This document shows positions 1 to 11,117 of a stretch of DNA of 64,000 bases, piece by piece; the stretch's first letter is position 1, and every line of letters begins with the position of its first letter. The position numbers were made by a program, and so were the translations under genes. This DNA is from Unio delphinus. Lineage: Eukaryota > Mollusca > Bivalvia > Unionida > Unionidae. The notes beneath the pieces are model-generated. The model was not told the origin of the DNA. It saw only the letters and a list, made by a program, of their open reading frames with translations, and did no database searches. Location of the stretch: the NCBI GenBank assembly GCA_029339505.1, contig JAQISU010000025.1:4165001-4229000 (forward strand). Reading direction: 5' to 3'.

Positions 1-434
1 TCTTCCATTAAGTCAATGACAAGAATGTTGAAGTCAGATAAAAACATCACCACCGAAGGAGAATCCGAAGACACTAAGAATGAAACATGCCATGTGTATG
101 GGTAGTAACCAGCAAGCTATAGTTGTGATCCGAATCTGCGTAGCTGGTCAAAAAAAGCCATACAGCTATTTAGTTTTTTCGGCGTCACCTTGTTAATTGT
201 GTTCAGAAATTGATCCAATTAAAGAGATTTAGGTATATGTATAGAAACTTGTATCGATCTTTCATTCTGCTTTTTACTATAATGTTATCTTTAAACCCTT
301 ACTGTCACCCTATGAAGCGTTTGTTTAGGTGGAAGCGCTTTATAAGGCAAGAACACAAAAGAATCATCACCTTCGGCAGCAACATCAATCCCGTAACTCA
401 AAAGGTCGTTAGAGTACCACATAAGACTCCATAA
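1..434. other. Left edge, no supported gene
   Basis: Short open frames exist here, but none has recognisable motifs or splice context. The hexosaminidase exons downstream need further 5' exons, and none could be identified in this stretch. Confidence 0.3.
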
Positions 435-689
435 TCACTTATATCTTATCTCTACTGCTCTTTGGTAATCTGCAAAACACGTGCCTGACCACTCATCCAC
501 CGTTGCTGAAAGTACCCCGTGGTCTTCCAATGTATCCTCCATGATCCAATCCAAAACTAGTTTGAAGCATGTAGGTGACAGTTTACATCCTTGACTGACT
601 CTAACTGTTATTCGGAACCTATCTTTACTGATGAAATTAATGAGAACAGCACTGTTGTCTTTGTCATAGATATGCTCAACAACACGCAC
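435..689 (-). pseudogene. LINE reverse transcriptase fragment
   Basis: An 84-residue piece resembling the palm region of a non-LTR reverse transcriptase. The visible motif VSQGCKLSPTCFKLVLDWIM corresponds to the segment just before the catalytic YxDD box in RTE-like LINEs. The following 'CFADYQ' is where a phenylalanine-alanine-aspartate-aspartate box would be expected, with the second Asp replaced by Tyr. No endonuclease or remaining RT domain is present on either side, so this is a truncated dead copy. The assignment rests on motif resemblance. The exact LINE clade cannot be fixed from so short a piece. Confidence 0.7.
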
Positions 690-1312
690 GAAGCCTGTTA
701 TTGTACTTAATCATCGTTACCCATTACTCCGCATGCCATACTCTGTCAAAGGGCTAATTTAAATATATAAAAACATGGTAAAGACGTACATGTATTGCAT
801 TCGGTCCTTTCAGAGTTATGCCATTTTAAATTTTAAAAAAACAACACCACGAATATCGTCCTAAGCATCGGACATCTTTTCATTACTCTAACAGAGTTGT
901 AAACATTAGTGTGAATGGTGTTGAATTGCAAACATTTAAAGCGATATGACACTATTAACCAGGTTTATAAGAAACGTATACAAATTTATTTTGTTAATAA
1001 TTCTATACTAATTTATTTTAGGGAATATAACATAAAAGACAAGCATATATCAGAAGTTTCTCACTTATTTTAACTTATGTTTATGATTCCTTTATGATGA
1101 AAATTATTCATTTTTTTTTTTTACTTTAAGAGACTTGTATGTTTACCCCAAAAAGAAAAAGAGTTACACATCGTACGAGTATGCCAATTCTGGTTACAAG
1201 GTACAATTTTGGTTATTTAATTAATTTATGTATAATGCATCCCATAATTAAGGGACATTATTCTTATTAAAGCTTTTGGACACAATTGTGTTGTTGTTGC
1301 TGCTGTTGTTGT
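690..1312. other. AT-rich intergenic, nothing seen
   Basis: AT-rich sequence with homopolymer runs. No coding, RNA or clear repeat signal was recognised. Confidence 0.3.
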
Positions 1313-1556
1313 AACGGTTTAACGCCAGTTTTCAGCACAAAAATAAGATAGGCTATATATGGCGGCCAGTATAAATGGTGGATGAAGAACCCGGGAAAAC
1401 CTCCCAAAAGAACAACCAACCCACGAGACTATACTGGCAAATTTTCTCAATTGCCAACATTGACTCGAAATACGCAGATAGAGGTGAGATGGCAATGTTC
1501 TGTAATGGTGAAGGTTTTAGACCAATCAATCACTCGAGACCCATCCCCCAATTGTT
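1313..1556 (-). mobile_element. tRNA-derived SINE, family 1 (minus copy)
   Basis: Read on the minus strand this has a degenerate tRNA-like head (gatgggtctcgagtgattga) followed by a body containing 'tttcccgggttcttc', 'tactggccgcc' and the 3' end 'ctggcgttaaacc'. The same blocks in the same order occur on the plus strand at 1753-1990. The two copies are therefore inverted neighbours of one family. Overlapping short ORFs here are accidental. Confidence 0.8.
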
Positions 1557-1752
1557 TTGCTTTTTGTCTATATAATTGACTGTGTTTAGTGTATAGTTTT
1601 ACTGTTAAATTTTTAATATTTAATATCTTATAAAATAAGTATTTTTTGTGTTTATAGTTATCGGTTTAAAGTATCCAAACTGTAGTATACCTGTTGAATT
1701 GTTCAGACATAACTCGTGTGTTACTATTGCGAACCTTTACTAACCACAAAAG

Positions 1753-1990
1753 GGCCCCGAGTGGCCGAGTGGTCTAAAGCGCTTTCCGTTACGGATCACT
1801 GCCGTCTCACCTATGTCTACGTTGATTCGAGTCTAAGATTCGGCTAATGTAGTTATGTGAGAAAGCTTGCCAGTAGCTTCTCGTGGGTCGGTGGTTCTTT
1901 CAGGGCTTTTCCCGGGTTCTTCCTCCACCAATAATACTGGCCGCCCTGTATAGCCTATCGTGTGCTGAAAAATGGCGTTAAACCCTTAAA
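1753..1990 (+). mobile_element. tRNA-derived SINE, family 1 (plus copy)
   Basis: The head 'gagtggccgagtggtctaaa' looks like the A-box half of a serine/leucine-type tRNA, and 'gattcgagtctaa' like a B box. The body shares 'ttttcccgggttcttcctcc' and 'tactggccgccctgtatagc' with the minus copy at 1313-1556. It ends in 'ggcgttaaaccctt' plus an A-run. It is not a functional tRNA because no acceptor stem closes around the head. Confidence 0.85.
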
Positions 1991-2300
1991 AAAAAAAATA
2001 ACCACACGTGTGGTTTGGGCTCTCCAATTGATTTTATCCATTTCTCATAATTAACTTTTCAGCATCTTTTCTCTATATTATGTTCACATGACCGGTTGCA
2101 GTTATGTCGTGTATGAACTTTTTATTTACTCGTACGAATAATCTAGGCATTGGAATATTGATATTCTAATATTTTCAACACCAGTAAATCATTCGGCTCC
2201 ATTTGTAAATATTCGGGTTAGTTTCTAAGAAGATTTACACGTGAATAAAAGAGCTACCATTTTGGTTTCGAACATTTGTCATGCACTCTCGTCTTTCCAG

Positions 2301-2535
2301 GTCATACTTTCCCTTTCAACACATTTATCCTTCGATACATGTTACGATCCGGATCCAGAGGAAAGAGGTTTATATTGGTCTACCCGTCGCATTGACACTC
2401 GGAAGGTGTTCGGCTTTGTTCCTGATAATATATATGCTAATGCTGACGTAAAGGTCCCTGGAGAGGAACTCAAACAAGAGGAGATGTGCAATGGAACAGA
2501 GTGTCCGTCATTAACCAAGCCAGATAACATTATTG
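2301..2535 (+). CDS. GH20 beta-N-acetylhexosaminidase, internal exon
   Basis: Exon of a chitobiase-like glycoside hydrolase family 20 enzyme, which removes terminal N-acetylhexosamine from chitin or glycans, usually in the lysosome or outside the cell. The exon follows a pyrimidine-rich acceptor (gtctttccag) and ends at a donor (tattg|gtaat). It encodes the conserved block 'DPDPEERGLYWSTRRIDTRK' and then 'FGFVPDNIYANADV', typical of the region between the catalytic Asp-Glu pair and the last barrel strands. The exon with the Asp-Glu pair is not visible to the left. Splicing to 3153 keeps frame and rebuilds a Gly codon. The exon is open throughout, so the gene may be active. Confidence 0.85.
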
Positions 2536-3152
2536 GTAATGCTATTTCTAGATATATCAACTGCTAGCAATCACCATCTTCAAAATGCAAAGCACAGGCG
2601 GTCGGGTCCCTGGCCCTCATCAAGATTATATATCATATGCAAAAATCACCACATAAATTGATCCAGTACATGGTAATCTAACTTGCTGGTCCTAGCTTCA
2701 GTCACAGAATGAAACTGAAATCCTATTCATGTTTCATGTGTTAGATAAATAGTTTGAGCGATACCGTACAATGGAAGCTTGTCGTGGAAGTAAAACAAAA
2801 CAAACTGATCGTTTAATTCCCATTTTAAACTAATTTAGGTCCAGGATGGCTATATAAAATTTACGATGAAAACGTTTGATGGATATTTAAATTTCTGATT
2901 TCTTTCTTAGACCACTAAATCATTAAAAATATCCCTATCGCAAAATTTATTCAACGGGATTTTTTTATGACGTTGTGGACATTTATTGAGGACTGTATTC
3001 ATAGAAAATGAGTCATGCATAACCGTTACAGTCAACTTATTCTTCAGCTTTTCGTGCTTTAGAAAAGGACAGCTTTACGCGATTTTAAATTGAAATTCTA
3101 AAAGTTACAGTTATGAAGATTTGTTTGATCTACATAATAATTTCCATTTTAG

Positions 3153-3405
3153 GGATGCAAGGATACTTATGGACGGAAATTATACGATCTGAAAATATTT
3201 TGGAACACATGGCCTTCCCAAGAATCATTGCTCTAGCGGAAAGAGCCTGGCACAAGGCATCTTGGGAAAACCTTGATATCGCTGAGAATAGGGCGTCAGC
3301 GATGAAAAGCGATTTGGAAGCCTTCTTGAATACACTCGGTTATAAGGAACTGAAACGATTAGATGAACTGAATATAGCCTACAGAATACCACCACCAGGA
3401 GCTAT
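3153..3405 (+). CDS. GH20 beta-N-acetylhexosaminidase, internal exon
   Basis: Next exon of the same GH20 gene. It starts after 'tccattttag' and ends at 'gctat|gtgagt'. It encodes 'GMQGYLWTEIIRS' followed by 'MAFPRIIALAERAWHKASWE'. In GH20 enzymes the Trp and Glu of the LW-x-E segment contact the sugar in the active site, and the 'FPR..ALAERAWH' helix closes the barrel. Both are intact. The rest is the linker toward the C-terminal domain ('IAYRIPPPGA'). The preceding intron is about 617 bp. The following intron is about 2.5 kb and holds tandem repeats and a foldback element. Confidence 0.9.
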
Positions 3406-3799
3406 GTGAGTAGGTTTGAAATATATATATAAGCAAACCGGTATCACGCTGTGGGCGATGGGCAATTATTACTTGTGCCCTTCGCTTATCATGTTAGAAT
3501 AAATTTTAAACTACTTTGCTGTCGTTACAGCCAATGGATTTTATGTGATTTGTGACAGCTGTTAAGTCTAATTTTCAATGGATAAACTATTTACGAACTT
3601 GATTTTTCTAAATGTGACTTAAACGAGTATATTTGTTTCTATTTCTGCTACAAAATAAATGAGATATCAATGACTTCCAATGCATTAAGACTTCACATAG
3701 TTTACCAAACCACTCTTATTGAATAAGTATTTCTCGTCATTGGACTGTATTATTCTGAGTTTTCCGAAAGTTACATCAAGCTGTTTTATGAGTTGGGAC

Positions 3800-3990
3800 G
3801 GGGTTGCCACGCTGAGCTTCCCGAGACCATATAACACTATCTTACCCAGGGGGTAGACAAGCTGAGTTGCCTGAGACCATATAACATCACCTTACCCAGG
3901 AAGTAGACAAGTTCAGTTTTCACTGATCATATGAAGCTTAATTAACCATGTAGTAGATACCGTGAATACTCCCTAGGTTAAAAATATTAT
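3800..3990. repeat. Short tandem repeat, ~52-65 bp unit, about 2.5 copies
   Basis: The blocks 'gagaccatataac' and 'cttaccca' recur with 'gtagacaagctgag' / 'gtagacaagttcag' between them, showing a degenerate tandem array inside the GH20 intron. Later units fade ('ctgatcatatgaa'). Confidence 0.6.
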
Positions 3991-4238
3991 CTTACCCCAC
4001 GGGTACATAAACTTCATCCGCAACCATTGTGAACTCTTTATCGTGTGTGACCAATGTACGATAAAACTATTTCTCACCCAAGCGACAGAGAAATCTAGCT
4101 GTTTTGCTAACATTATTATTCTTATCTCAGTCTAGTCATCTCAGACCAATCGTCTCAGTCATGGTGTCCACGCGCTGAAAACTACTTTTAACAAAACGTT
4201 GTTGTCTTCTGCTGTGCCATAGTTGTTCTCAAATAAAA

Positions 4239-4270
4239 CAACAACAACAGCAACAACAACAACAACAACA
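4239..4270. repeat. (CAA)n microsatellite
   Basis: Run of caa/cag trinucleotides inside foldback copy L. The matching (GTT)n tract lies at about 16887-16912 in the inverted copy. Confidence 0.9.
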
Positions 4271-5295
4271 AATAATATATAACCAAAACAAAATTATTTA
4301 AGGTCAATCTATCTTAGAAAACATACCAAAACAAAAACATTTTGATAGAGACAAATACACACACACATACTACATCGAGGTTTTGATATTATGTTAGTTC
4401 GTTCTAACTAGCATGGTTAAGTTTATCCTATATGCAGGACTAGCTCAGTTCATTTTCAGATCATTAAATGCAGCTAAAGCAACTGAATTAGTTGTAAACA
4501 CATCGCGTGAAACATTGTATATACTGTTAGCTACATTTAATGAGGCTGACCTGAAAATTTACTGTGCTACAGATAGGATAAAATTCTCATTGGTGTTTAA
4601 AATGAACTATGTCAGAAAACACTGATCCATACACATAAGACTATATACCTATACACTTCATAGCATCCCAACTCTCTAAACAACAACGAAAAACTTAGCA
4701 ACAGCCAGAAATGTGCCATGTCAAACATGCTCTATTATAATTTTGTCAAGCATCTCCATTGTGCTCCAGCTGAATATACCTGCAATGTTTATTGACAGAT
4801 AATACACTTACCAGCCAGAAGGAATCCTATATCCCTCAACACACTAAACCATAAGCAAATTGCACTGCATCACTTGCCATATTTCCAAGACAGAAATATA
4901 AATTTGCAAAGAATCCGTGAACTTGAAAGTTTAGCGCATTGTTATCCTCTGGGGTCCGTATATTTGGAGGGTGACGAGGGTCTTTTATACGTGAGAGTAG
5001 GGTACTAAAAAGTGGAAATGATGAAAGGAAACAGTTTCTTTCTAATAAATTATAACTATTTATTGTTAATTTCATAGAACATTCATATATTAAATATGAT
5101 AATACCTCTTTACTATGCGACGTTTTATGTTTTTTTTTTTTTTGTTTTGCTCACGCGTATGAACTGTGTACTTCGGCCTCAACTGTCACACCACAGCCCT
5201 CATTAGCTTTTTGTATTCATGCGCCAAATGTAAACATTGCGACTTGCACACTTTTAAAGAGTTCTTTTTACTTTAAAGGATAATATTGGGTGAGA

Positions 5296-5456
5296 AAAAT
5301 ACTCTACGTTGGGGGTTTGGACCTAGACAATGAAATCCCAGCCGTGGGGTTACATTATATATCTCTCCACTTGGACAAGCCTCGTGGGGAGACAAATAAT
5401 ATAACCCCTAGGCTGGAATTTCATTGTCTCGATCCAAACCTCAACATAGATTCTGT
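5296..5456. repeat. ~160-bp palindrome at foldback end (L)
   Basis: The left arm starts 'ctctacgttgggggtttgga' and passes 'gacaatgaaatcccagcc'. The right arm contains 'ggctggaatttcattgtctc' and ends 'ccaaacctcaacatag'. The arms are about 70 bp with a short loop. The same structure is at 15668-15822. Confidence 0.85.
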
Positions 5457-5888
5457 ATGTATAGACCTTTCCTGCTCTGAAGTAAATGTGCTGAAAAATA
5501 TATATGTTGTGCTAGGACATTAAACAATATAGAGAAGTTAATTCTGGGGGATAGGAATTAGAACAGGGATTAAGTAAGCCCCGTTTTCGACACAACAGAT
5601 TACATCTTTGTTTTAACCTCAGGTAATTATTGGTATATACAACCGAACATGCATCAGCACGTACTATACATATAAGCCTGGAATTATTCCATAAATTTAA
5701 TGTAATATATACACACGTAACATATACTCACATGTCTAGACACGCTAGGAAGATTGTTTTAAAAGTAGATGGCTTTATAATTAATGTAGGATAACAGAAT
5801 TGGAATCGAAGAATATATAGTCTTTAGTTTGCCCCACAATGCCAATTGTACTTACCGTACTAACATAATAAATTGATTCTTCTTTCAG

Positions 5889-6078
5889 TATTGAAAAAGG
5901 ACTGATAAAGGTGAACAGTCCGATTCCAGGACTTAAAATAGAGGTGACACCAAAAGGACAAAACAATTGGAGGGAGGTCACTTGGACGAATCCCGTTAAA
6001 ATAGGCAATATCGAGGAATTTCAAATTAGAACAAGGTGCGCATATGCAGAAAGGATAATAGTTACGATTACAACATAA
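5889..6078 (+). CDS. GH20 beta-N-acetylhexosaminidase, terminal exon
   Basis: Last exon of the GH20 gene, after the acceptor 'cttctttcag'. It completes the split Ile codon left by the exon ending at 3405 and runs in frame to TAA at 6076-6078. The product segment 'VNSPIPGLKIEVTPKGQNNW' and 'FQIRTRCAYAERIIVTITT' fits the small C-terminal beta-sandwich found at the end of chitobiases. A GT occurs at 6035-6036, so splicing there is possible, but reading through gives a family-typical C terminus. The gene's 3' end is thus inside the window. Confidence 0.8.
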
Positions 6079-6908
6079 AAGATACTTTAGGCGAATTTAG
6101 AAAGTCTGTATCAGACTATATTAGGAAAGCTTCATCAGAAGCCTATAAAGTATGACTTTGCATAAGTTATTCACTATTATTTCAAAAATACATAATCCTA
6201 TTATAAAGATTATACTAATGGGGGAAAATGACCAATCAATTTTAATTGAATCTGACACTGTGCCAAAAATAAAATCTGATGTCACTTTAATTGTCAGGAA
6301 ATTTAACGCCGATATTTATTGTTGCATCAATTCAAAATGGTTGCTCCATGAGCGTGTCAAAATTTTACAATGTTTATGTCTGAGTAGTTCAATATAACAT
6401 TTCCTATAATGGCTACAATGTTAAATATTGAATTATATGCCAGGTGTATAGTTGCCATTAAACGTTTACGAAAACCGTGCCTGTAAAAGACGTTTATAAG
6501 TGCTGCAAAATCAGAAGAAAAGAAAAAACAATCAAAGTTGAATTGTAAACTTGTACATTATAAGGGGATTTGGCGGTTTGATGTTAACTACATGGGATAG
6601 ATTCTAAGATGGTGAACATAAATTGGTATGCATCAACTAAACTTACACTCTGTCATCCCAAGATCTCATCTTTTTGCAAGTAAAAAAAAAATTGTTCGAA
6701 ACAGTAAGACGATGGTATATATCCTCCAATTATCTCATAATGTTTGAAGTCCTTATTTCCGTGTCTAAAAAATCACATGATAAATACGCAAACACGCATC
6801 GACGGACTGGATAACGTGGTCCCTCTGTACACTTAAAAATATGGCAAATATAAGAAGTTAACATCTGTTGTATAGGGAATCTCTTCCATAAAACTGTTCT
6901 TTTCAGAC

Positions 6909-6910
<2 letters not shown>

Positions 6911-6958
<48 letters not shown>
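6911..6958. repeat. (TAT)n microsatellite
   Basis: Sixteen perfect trinucleotide units. Confidence 0.98.
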
Positions 6959-7385
6959 CGTCTCAAGTAGAGTTTGAACATAACCATTTTATTATCTCAA
7001 CATTAATCAAAAGTTAGATGTGTTACAATTTATCAGACTCTTTTATTCTTTGGCAATAGTCTTCTTTTTTTTTTGCACGTTTCAGGTCGGCAGATTTCCG
7101 AAGATATAGTCGAATTTTGGAGGGAACGATGGAATCCACCAGTACCATTTCCAATGCTGCGTGCTTCTCTACGTCTCTTCGGGTGATAGGTTCGTGGTCG
7201 TGGATAGTATTTTATATATTTCACAGGGTTGTTGTCCAACAGATTTGAACATCAATGTAGCAAACTCTGTGCCTATGTATGTGTACTTGTATGTCTACGC
7301 TGAAGCAGTGGATATAAATAGTGACTGATTAATATAAACCTTTATAACGATCAATTCAAAGCTTGAAAATTCTGAAGCACAAGTC

Positions 7386-7389
<4 letters not shown>

Positions 7390-7451
<62 letters not shown>
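7390..7451. repeat. (AG)n microsatellite
   Basis: About 31 perfect dinucleotide units. Confidence 0.98.
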
Positions 7452-7454
<3 letters not shown>

Positions 7455-8565
7455 TGTATCTTCACTGCAAATGTGACTGGAAGTAACAGTGATCATTACT
7501 AGTTGCTTCTGTCATGAAACAATTATGAAGATTTAATTATACGACTTGAAAAAACTCTTTATTGTTATTATTATTTGTATTGTTTGTATTATTATAAACT
7601 TGGAAGTGTAAGAAAATATGCAGTCGTTACGCTTGGCTCTTTTGCAATGCAACACATTCGTTTGAAAATGCTATATGTTTCATGCAAAGATAATAAAAGC
7701 TGAAATAAAAGCTGAAATATTATTATCCATATATAAAATATTAATATATGTATCGACTGCATATCTAAGTCAATTTAGAGTTATGTCTGCTGCAGTTACC
7801 GTGATATGCTATAAAAATGTTATTTTATTCCTGTTGCTCTGTTGCGTAATGCCGATTCGATGTGCATAACTCTAGTCAACGTGGAGATAAAATAGACCTT
7901 TTCTGCCATATAATAAAATGCCTGCATATCAGGGTTATTGTTGTTTTGTTTTGTTGTTGATTACAACTAATGAACTGTTCAGACCCAGAACTATCGGCTC
8001 ATTTTTTTTTGCGACGGCAGATCAAGATCTGTGCAGTTTTCAGTTGGACTCGACTAATAATTAATACCGTAATACTTTATTTCGACACTTTGCTGCATAT
8101 TTCACCACATTCGGATACTGCAACTTCCCTTTCACCTTTGGTTCAAAGTAACATTCCTATTCAATTCAACCAGAGACATTATTCAAGCCTTTGTGGTTAT
8201 TTTTTAATATTGACTATTTTTGTAAACTAAATGTAACCTCACTTTACAGTATTCATATGATATACAATAACAGTATATACCTTTTATCTTTTTGCAACAA
8301 CTGACATAACATATTTATTGTATGATTTTCATATGTTGTTTCCTTAACGAACCATATCTTTACGCAATAACGTAAAGTGTACATGAGTCATCGAATGTAA
8401 TGGGTCATGTTACCCTCTATAGATTCTCACACATGAATCAATCGCTGTTTGCTTTGTTGTATATAATGAACAATTTGCCGTGACTCTCTTGTTGAAAAGA
8501 ATAGTAACTATATTCTGTATATTACAAATCATAATTATTGTTTGAATAAGTCAAAAGAAACGCAG

Positions 8566-9618
8566 CAGTACGTGACATTTTGGCGCCGCCGGTTTGGCGC
8601 CGGCCGGTTTGGCGTGACCATTTTGGCGCTTGGATGTTTTGGCGTGGGTCGTTTTGGCGCCGGACGTATTGGTACAAACAAGAGGAGCAACATCAAAAAG
8701 ATTACACATTATCCTTAAAATAATTAGAGACCATGTCGGCATTTACAAAAGAATTAAGAAATAACAATATAAGCAGGACGCTTAAGATAATTGACTTTAT
8801 GGTATATTGTCCTGTGAGTCATGACCATGTAAGGATTAACAACTTAAATTTTTGATGTCTAACGTGTTATTCATATTTGAAAATGAAAGCTATGATAAGG
8901 TAAAAGAATTCAACTCAAAGGATTAACGATTTAGCCATTCAGGCTAAAATCCACTTCTATAAAGTTGTTTGTTTATATATGTGTGCTGTCGAATTTATCA
9001 ACGTAACAGATTTTTTCGGAAATTAGCGTTATAAAATTGAAGCGTTGACAAGTACGCGCACGATGGATAAAACTATGTTTTTGATAAATACAGTGCCGAC
9101 AAGATTAAAACGTCGCGAGTTGAAAAACGAATGTAAAGCCCGTCTTCCCACAGCTGGAGATTACGACCAATTCATTCTACTGATGAATGAACATAATCAT
9201 GGGAGTGATGTTGCAAAAGAAGAAGTGGACAAGATTCTGAATGATATGAGGAAAAAGGCATCAGCTTTCAGACCTTTTAGCTATGTTGCTGTTTCATTAA
9301 AATTTACAAATCAAATACTTTTCACTTATATGTTTCACTTATAGTTTTATTTAATAGTTATGTGAATAACACACAGGCTGATCATTGGAATAATTTTACT
9401 TTCATTTTTCACTTTATATTTCACTTACACACTTCAACTCTATGATCGCTGAGCCAATCAATGTCGTCCTTACCTGCTCCACTAATGTAAGGTTACCTCT
9501 CAACAGGAATAACTATTGCTCGGCGCCAAAGTGGGCGGAGCCAGACCAGCCCGTGCCAAAAAGGCCGGCGCCAAACCGGTCGTGCCAAAACGGTCGGCGC
9601 CAAAACGTCCTGCTTCGT
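8566..9618. mobile_element. MULE-like DNA transposon, internally deleted
   Basis: A 1,053-bp element flanked by an 8-bp direct duplication 'aaacgcag' at 8558-8565 and 9619-9626. The termini are inverted and made of degenerate repeats of 'tttggcgcc' spaced by 'ggccgg'-type linkers (about 8575-8690 left, 9520-9612 right). The outermost bases are 'cagtacgtgaca' on the left and, reversed, 'gcaggacg' on the right. An 8-9 bp duplication is typical of Mutator-like elements, and the internal FLYWCH-like remnant agrees. The catalytic transposase domain is missing, so this copy cannot move itself. Confidence 0.8.
9045..9344 (+). pseudogene. FLYWCH-like zinc finger remnant of MULE transposase
   Basis: A 99-codon frame. 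The segment 'LKNECKARLPTAGDYDQFIL' followed by 'NEHNHGSDVAKEEVDKILND' matches the second half of FLYWCH zinc fingers: a Cys, then a His-x-His pair, then an acidic helix, as found at the N terminus of many Mutator-like transposases. The first Phe-Leu-Tyr-Trp part and one Cys are replaced. After about residue 75 the frame passes into unrelated sequence. It sits between the inverted termini at 8566 and 9618. It is a remnant, not a host FLYWCH gene. Confidence 0.65.
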
Positions 9619-9626
9619 AAACGCAG

Positions 9627-9960
9627 TATGATATATATTCATTTGACTTACATGTTTAAGAGTCCAAGTAATTTACATTAGAAAAATTTGTTTGCTAGTC
9701 CAGATACATTTCATTAGAAGTATATGTTCAGGAGTCCATATTATATTCATTAGAAATACATGTTGTAGAAGCCAGATAATATTATCAACAGAGAGGGTGA
9801 ACAAAGGCTTTACCAAAAACCGCATTAAAAACCAGGAGAGAAAATCGCGTTCAAAACAGAGAAATTGCTAAACCTGAACAAAAACAACCACAACCCCACC
9901 TCCACCTGACCCGGTCAGGAAAGAGAGTTCAACCTGCTGCTGTTAATTAGATCATTATTA
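9627..9960. other. Spacer before viral copy V1
   Basis: No gene seen. A duplicated motif ('acatttcattagaagtatat' / 'attcattagaaatacatgtt') suggests a small degenerate tandem repeat at 9650-9770. Confidence 0.35.
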
Positions 9961-9973
9961 TTTATCAAAAATA

Positions 9974-10690
9974 TGGCACCAACTATGGAATCTTACACTG
10001 CTAGACTAGCTCGAGAGCGACTTGAAGTAATTAAGGAATGTATACCACTCCGTGCGTCTGTCAGGTGAAAATTAAACGAATATCAGGAATCTCATATGGA
10101 TTTTGCGGAGAGTTTTAAAACATTAGTCAGATCTGTTACTGAAACAACTATGCATCTTCTTCATCAACTTGAAAATAGAACTAAAACAAACTAAAGCAGC
10201 ATCAAGACTTTTTACAAGATCTTCCTGGTCAAATGCGTCAACTATCAAAACCTGTTACTAAAGAGAAACAACCGATGAATAAAAAAAATAGTCAAGAATT
10301 AAATAATAAATTTAATGAAAGTGCCTTAAACGTAATCGAAAAACCTGATCCAGATGAATTTCCAGCTGTTGTAGTTGCACGCTGTTATGAAGAGAGAAAA
10401 CAATGTTGAAAAAAGAGAAGAAAAAAAAATTACTAGTATACAACGCTGGGCTGATTTTTAAAACAAATTAAAACTCGAATATGCACAAAACGTGTATCGT
10501 TCCATATGAAGAACAAAAGCAGCACAAAAAAAAAAACACAAGAGAAGGAAATTATTCAATCTGTTCCCAAAAATTTGATTAGCTTAGACCTAGAACGTAT
10601 GAAAATATTAAAGATACGGATAATGATCAATTAGCGGAATATACTGCCAATGACTTTAATTTTGATGTATTACCAGCACATCAAAATTTG
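9974..10690 (+). pseudogene. V1: decayed copy of variable/acidic viral protein
   Basis: Starts near 'MAPTMESYTARLARERLEVI', which aligns with the N termini of the genes at 31676 (V2) and 60210 (V3). A later piece ('NDQLAEYTANDFN', about 10630-10670) matches the conserved C-terminal motif 'DELAENTTDFYGY' of V3. The centre holds lysine/glutamate-rich sequence with stops and A-run frame breaks. The function is unknown. As the first or second late gene beside the capsid genes it is probably virion-associated. It cannot be translated as one protein. Confidence 0.6.
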
Positions 10691-10719
10691 ATCAACGTGG
10701 ATCAGTACTAGTCAGAGTG

Positions 10720-11110
10720 ATCAATTCACTATTGCCGACCTAGAAAGAACCTTACGGAGATGGACTCAATGAAGGTACTGAGGGTTTATTTGAAACGATA
10801 GCCTCAAAGGCAATATCTTAGTGCCAAGAAACTAGGAGTGCAAGCTATTTACGTTGTCCATTATAAGATTATGGTGCTATTGGTAATATCGACAGTAAAA
10901 CGTTTTGTCAATCAAAGACTAGAACGATTAATACGACAACCTGAACCAGTGAAACTTGCCAGCACTGAAGTGATGCCTGTAAATGTCGGGAAAAAATAAA
11001 TCAAAGTGAAAATCAGAACCTAGCAGAGCTGTCTGATGAATACAAAAAAATATTGCTACAAATTTATTAGGAGGAAGTGGTCTTTTTCTTAGACGATATT
11101 AACTTTAATA
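10720..11110 (+). pseudogene. V1: decayed copy of Gly-rich basic viral protein
   Basis: Two conserved patches remain: 'YGDGLNEGTEGLFETIASKA' (about 10754-10813), equivalent to the GDGLG patch of the V2 gene at 30505, and 'IATNLLGGSGLFLRR' (about 11050-11095), equivalent to its C-terminal 'ITANMIAGSGL'. Between them are stops and frame changes. Position directly before the capsid gene is conserved in all three copies. Confidence 0.6.
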
Positions 11111-11117
11111 AGAATGT

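Larger units (their letters stand above)
4066..5462 (+). mobile_element. Foldback repeat element, copy L
   Basis: About 1.4 kb that recurs in inverted orientation at 15.66-17.10 kb. Shared landmarks, in order, are 'ctcacccaagcgacagagaa', a (CAA)n tract, a 70-codon open frame at 4413-4625, 'gaaactgtttcttt'-type sequence, and a terminal near-perfect palindrome at 5296-5456. The 70-codon frame begins 'MVKFILYAGLAQ' and is open in both copies. It overlaps a second inverted repeat (arms around 'tcattaaatgcagctaa' / 'ttagctacatttaatga'), so its preservation may reflect DNA structure rather than coding. The element lies in the GH20 intron 3406-5888 and does not disturb splice sites. No transposase is visible, so it is probably non-autonomous. 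Confidence 0.75.
6079..8557. other. Intergenic with microsatellites
   Basis: No supported gene. It holds (ATT)n and (AG)n tracts, listed separately. A 68-codon basic frame at 7033-7239 (-) was seen but matches nothing recognised. Confidence 0.35.

Noticed and set aside
7033..7239. Basic 68-codon frame on the minus strand
   Set aside because: No domain, homologous copy or splice context was seen.
7675..8230. Two hydrophobic frames on the plus strand
   Set aside because: AT-rich sequence gives hydrophobic frames by chance. No conserved motif.
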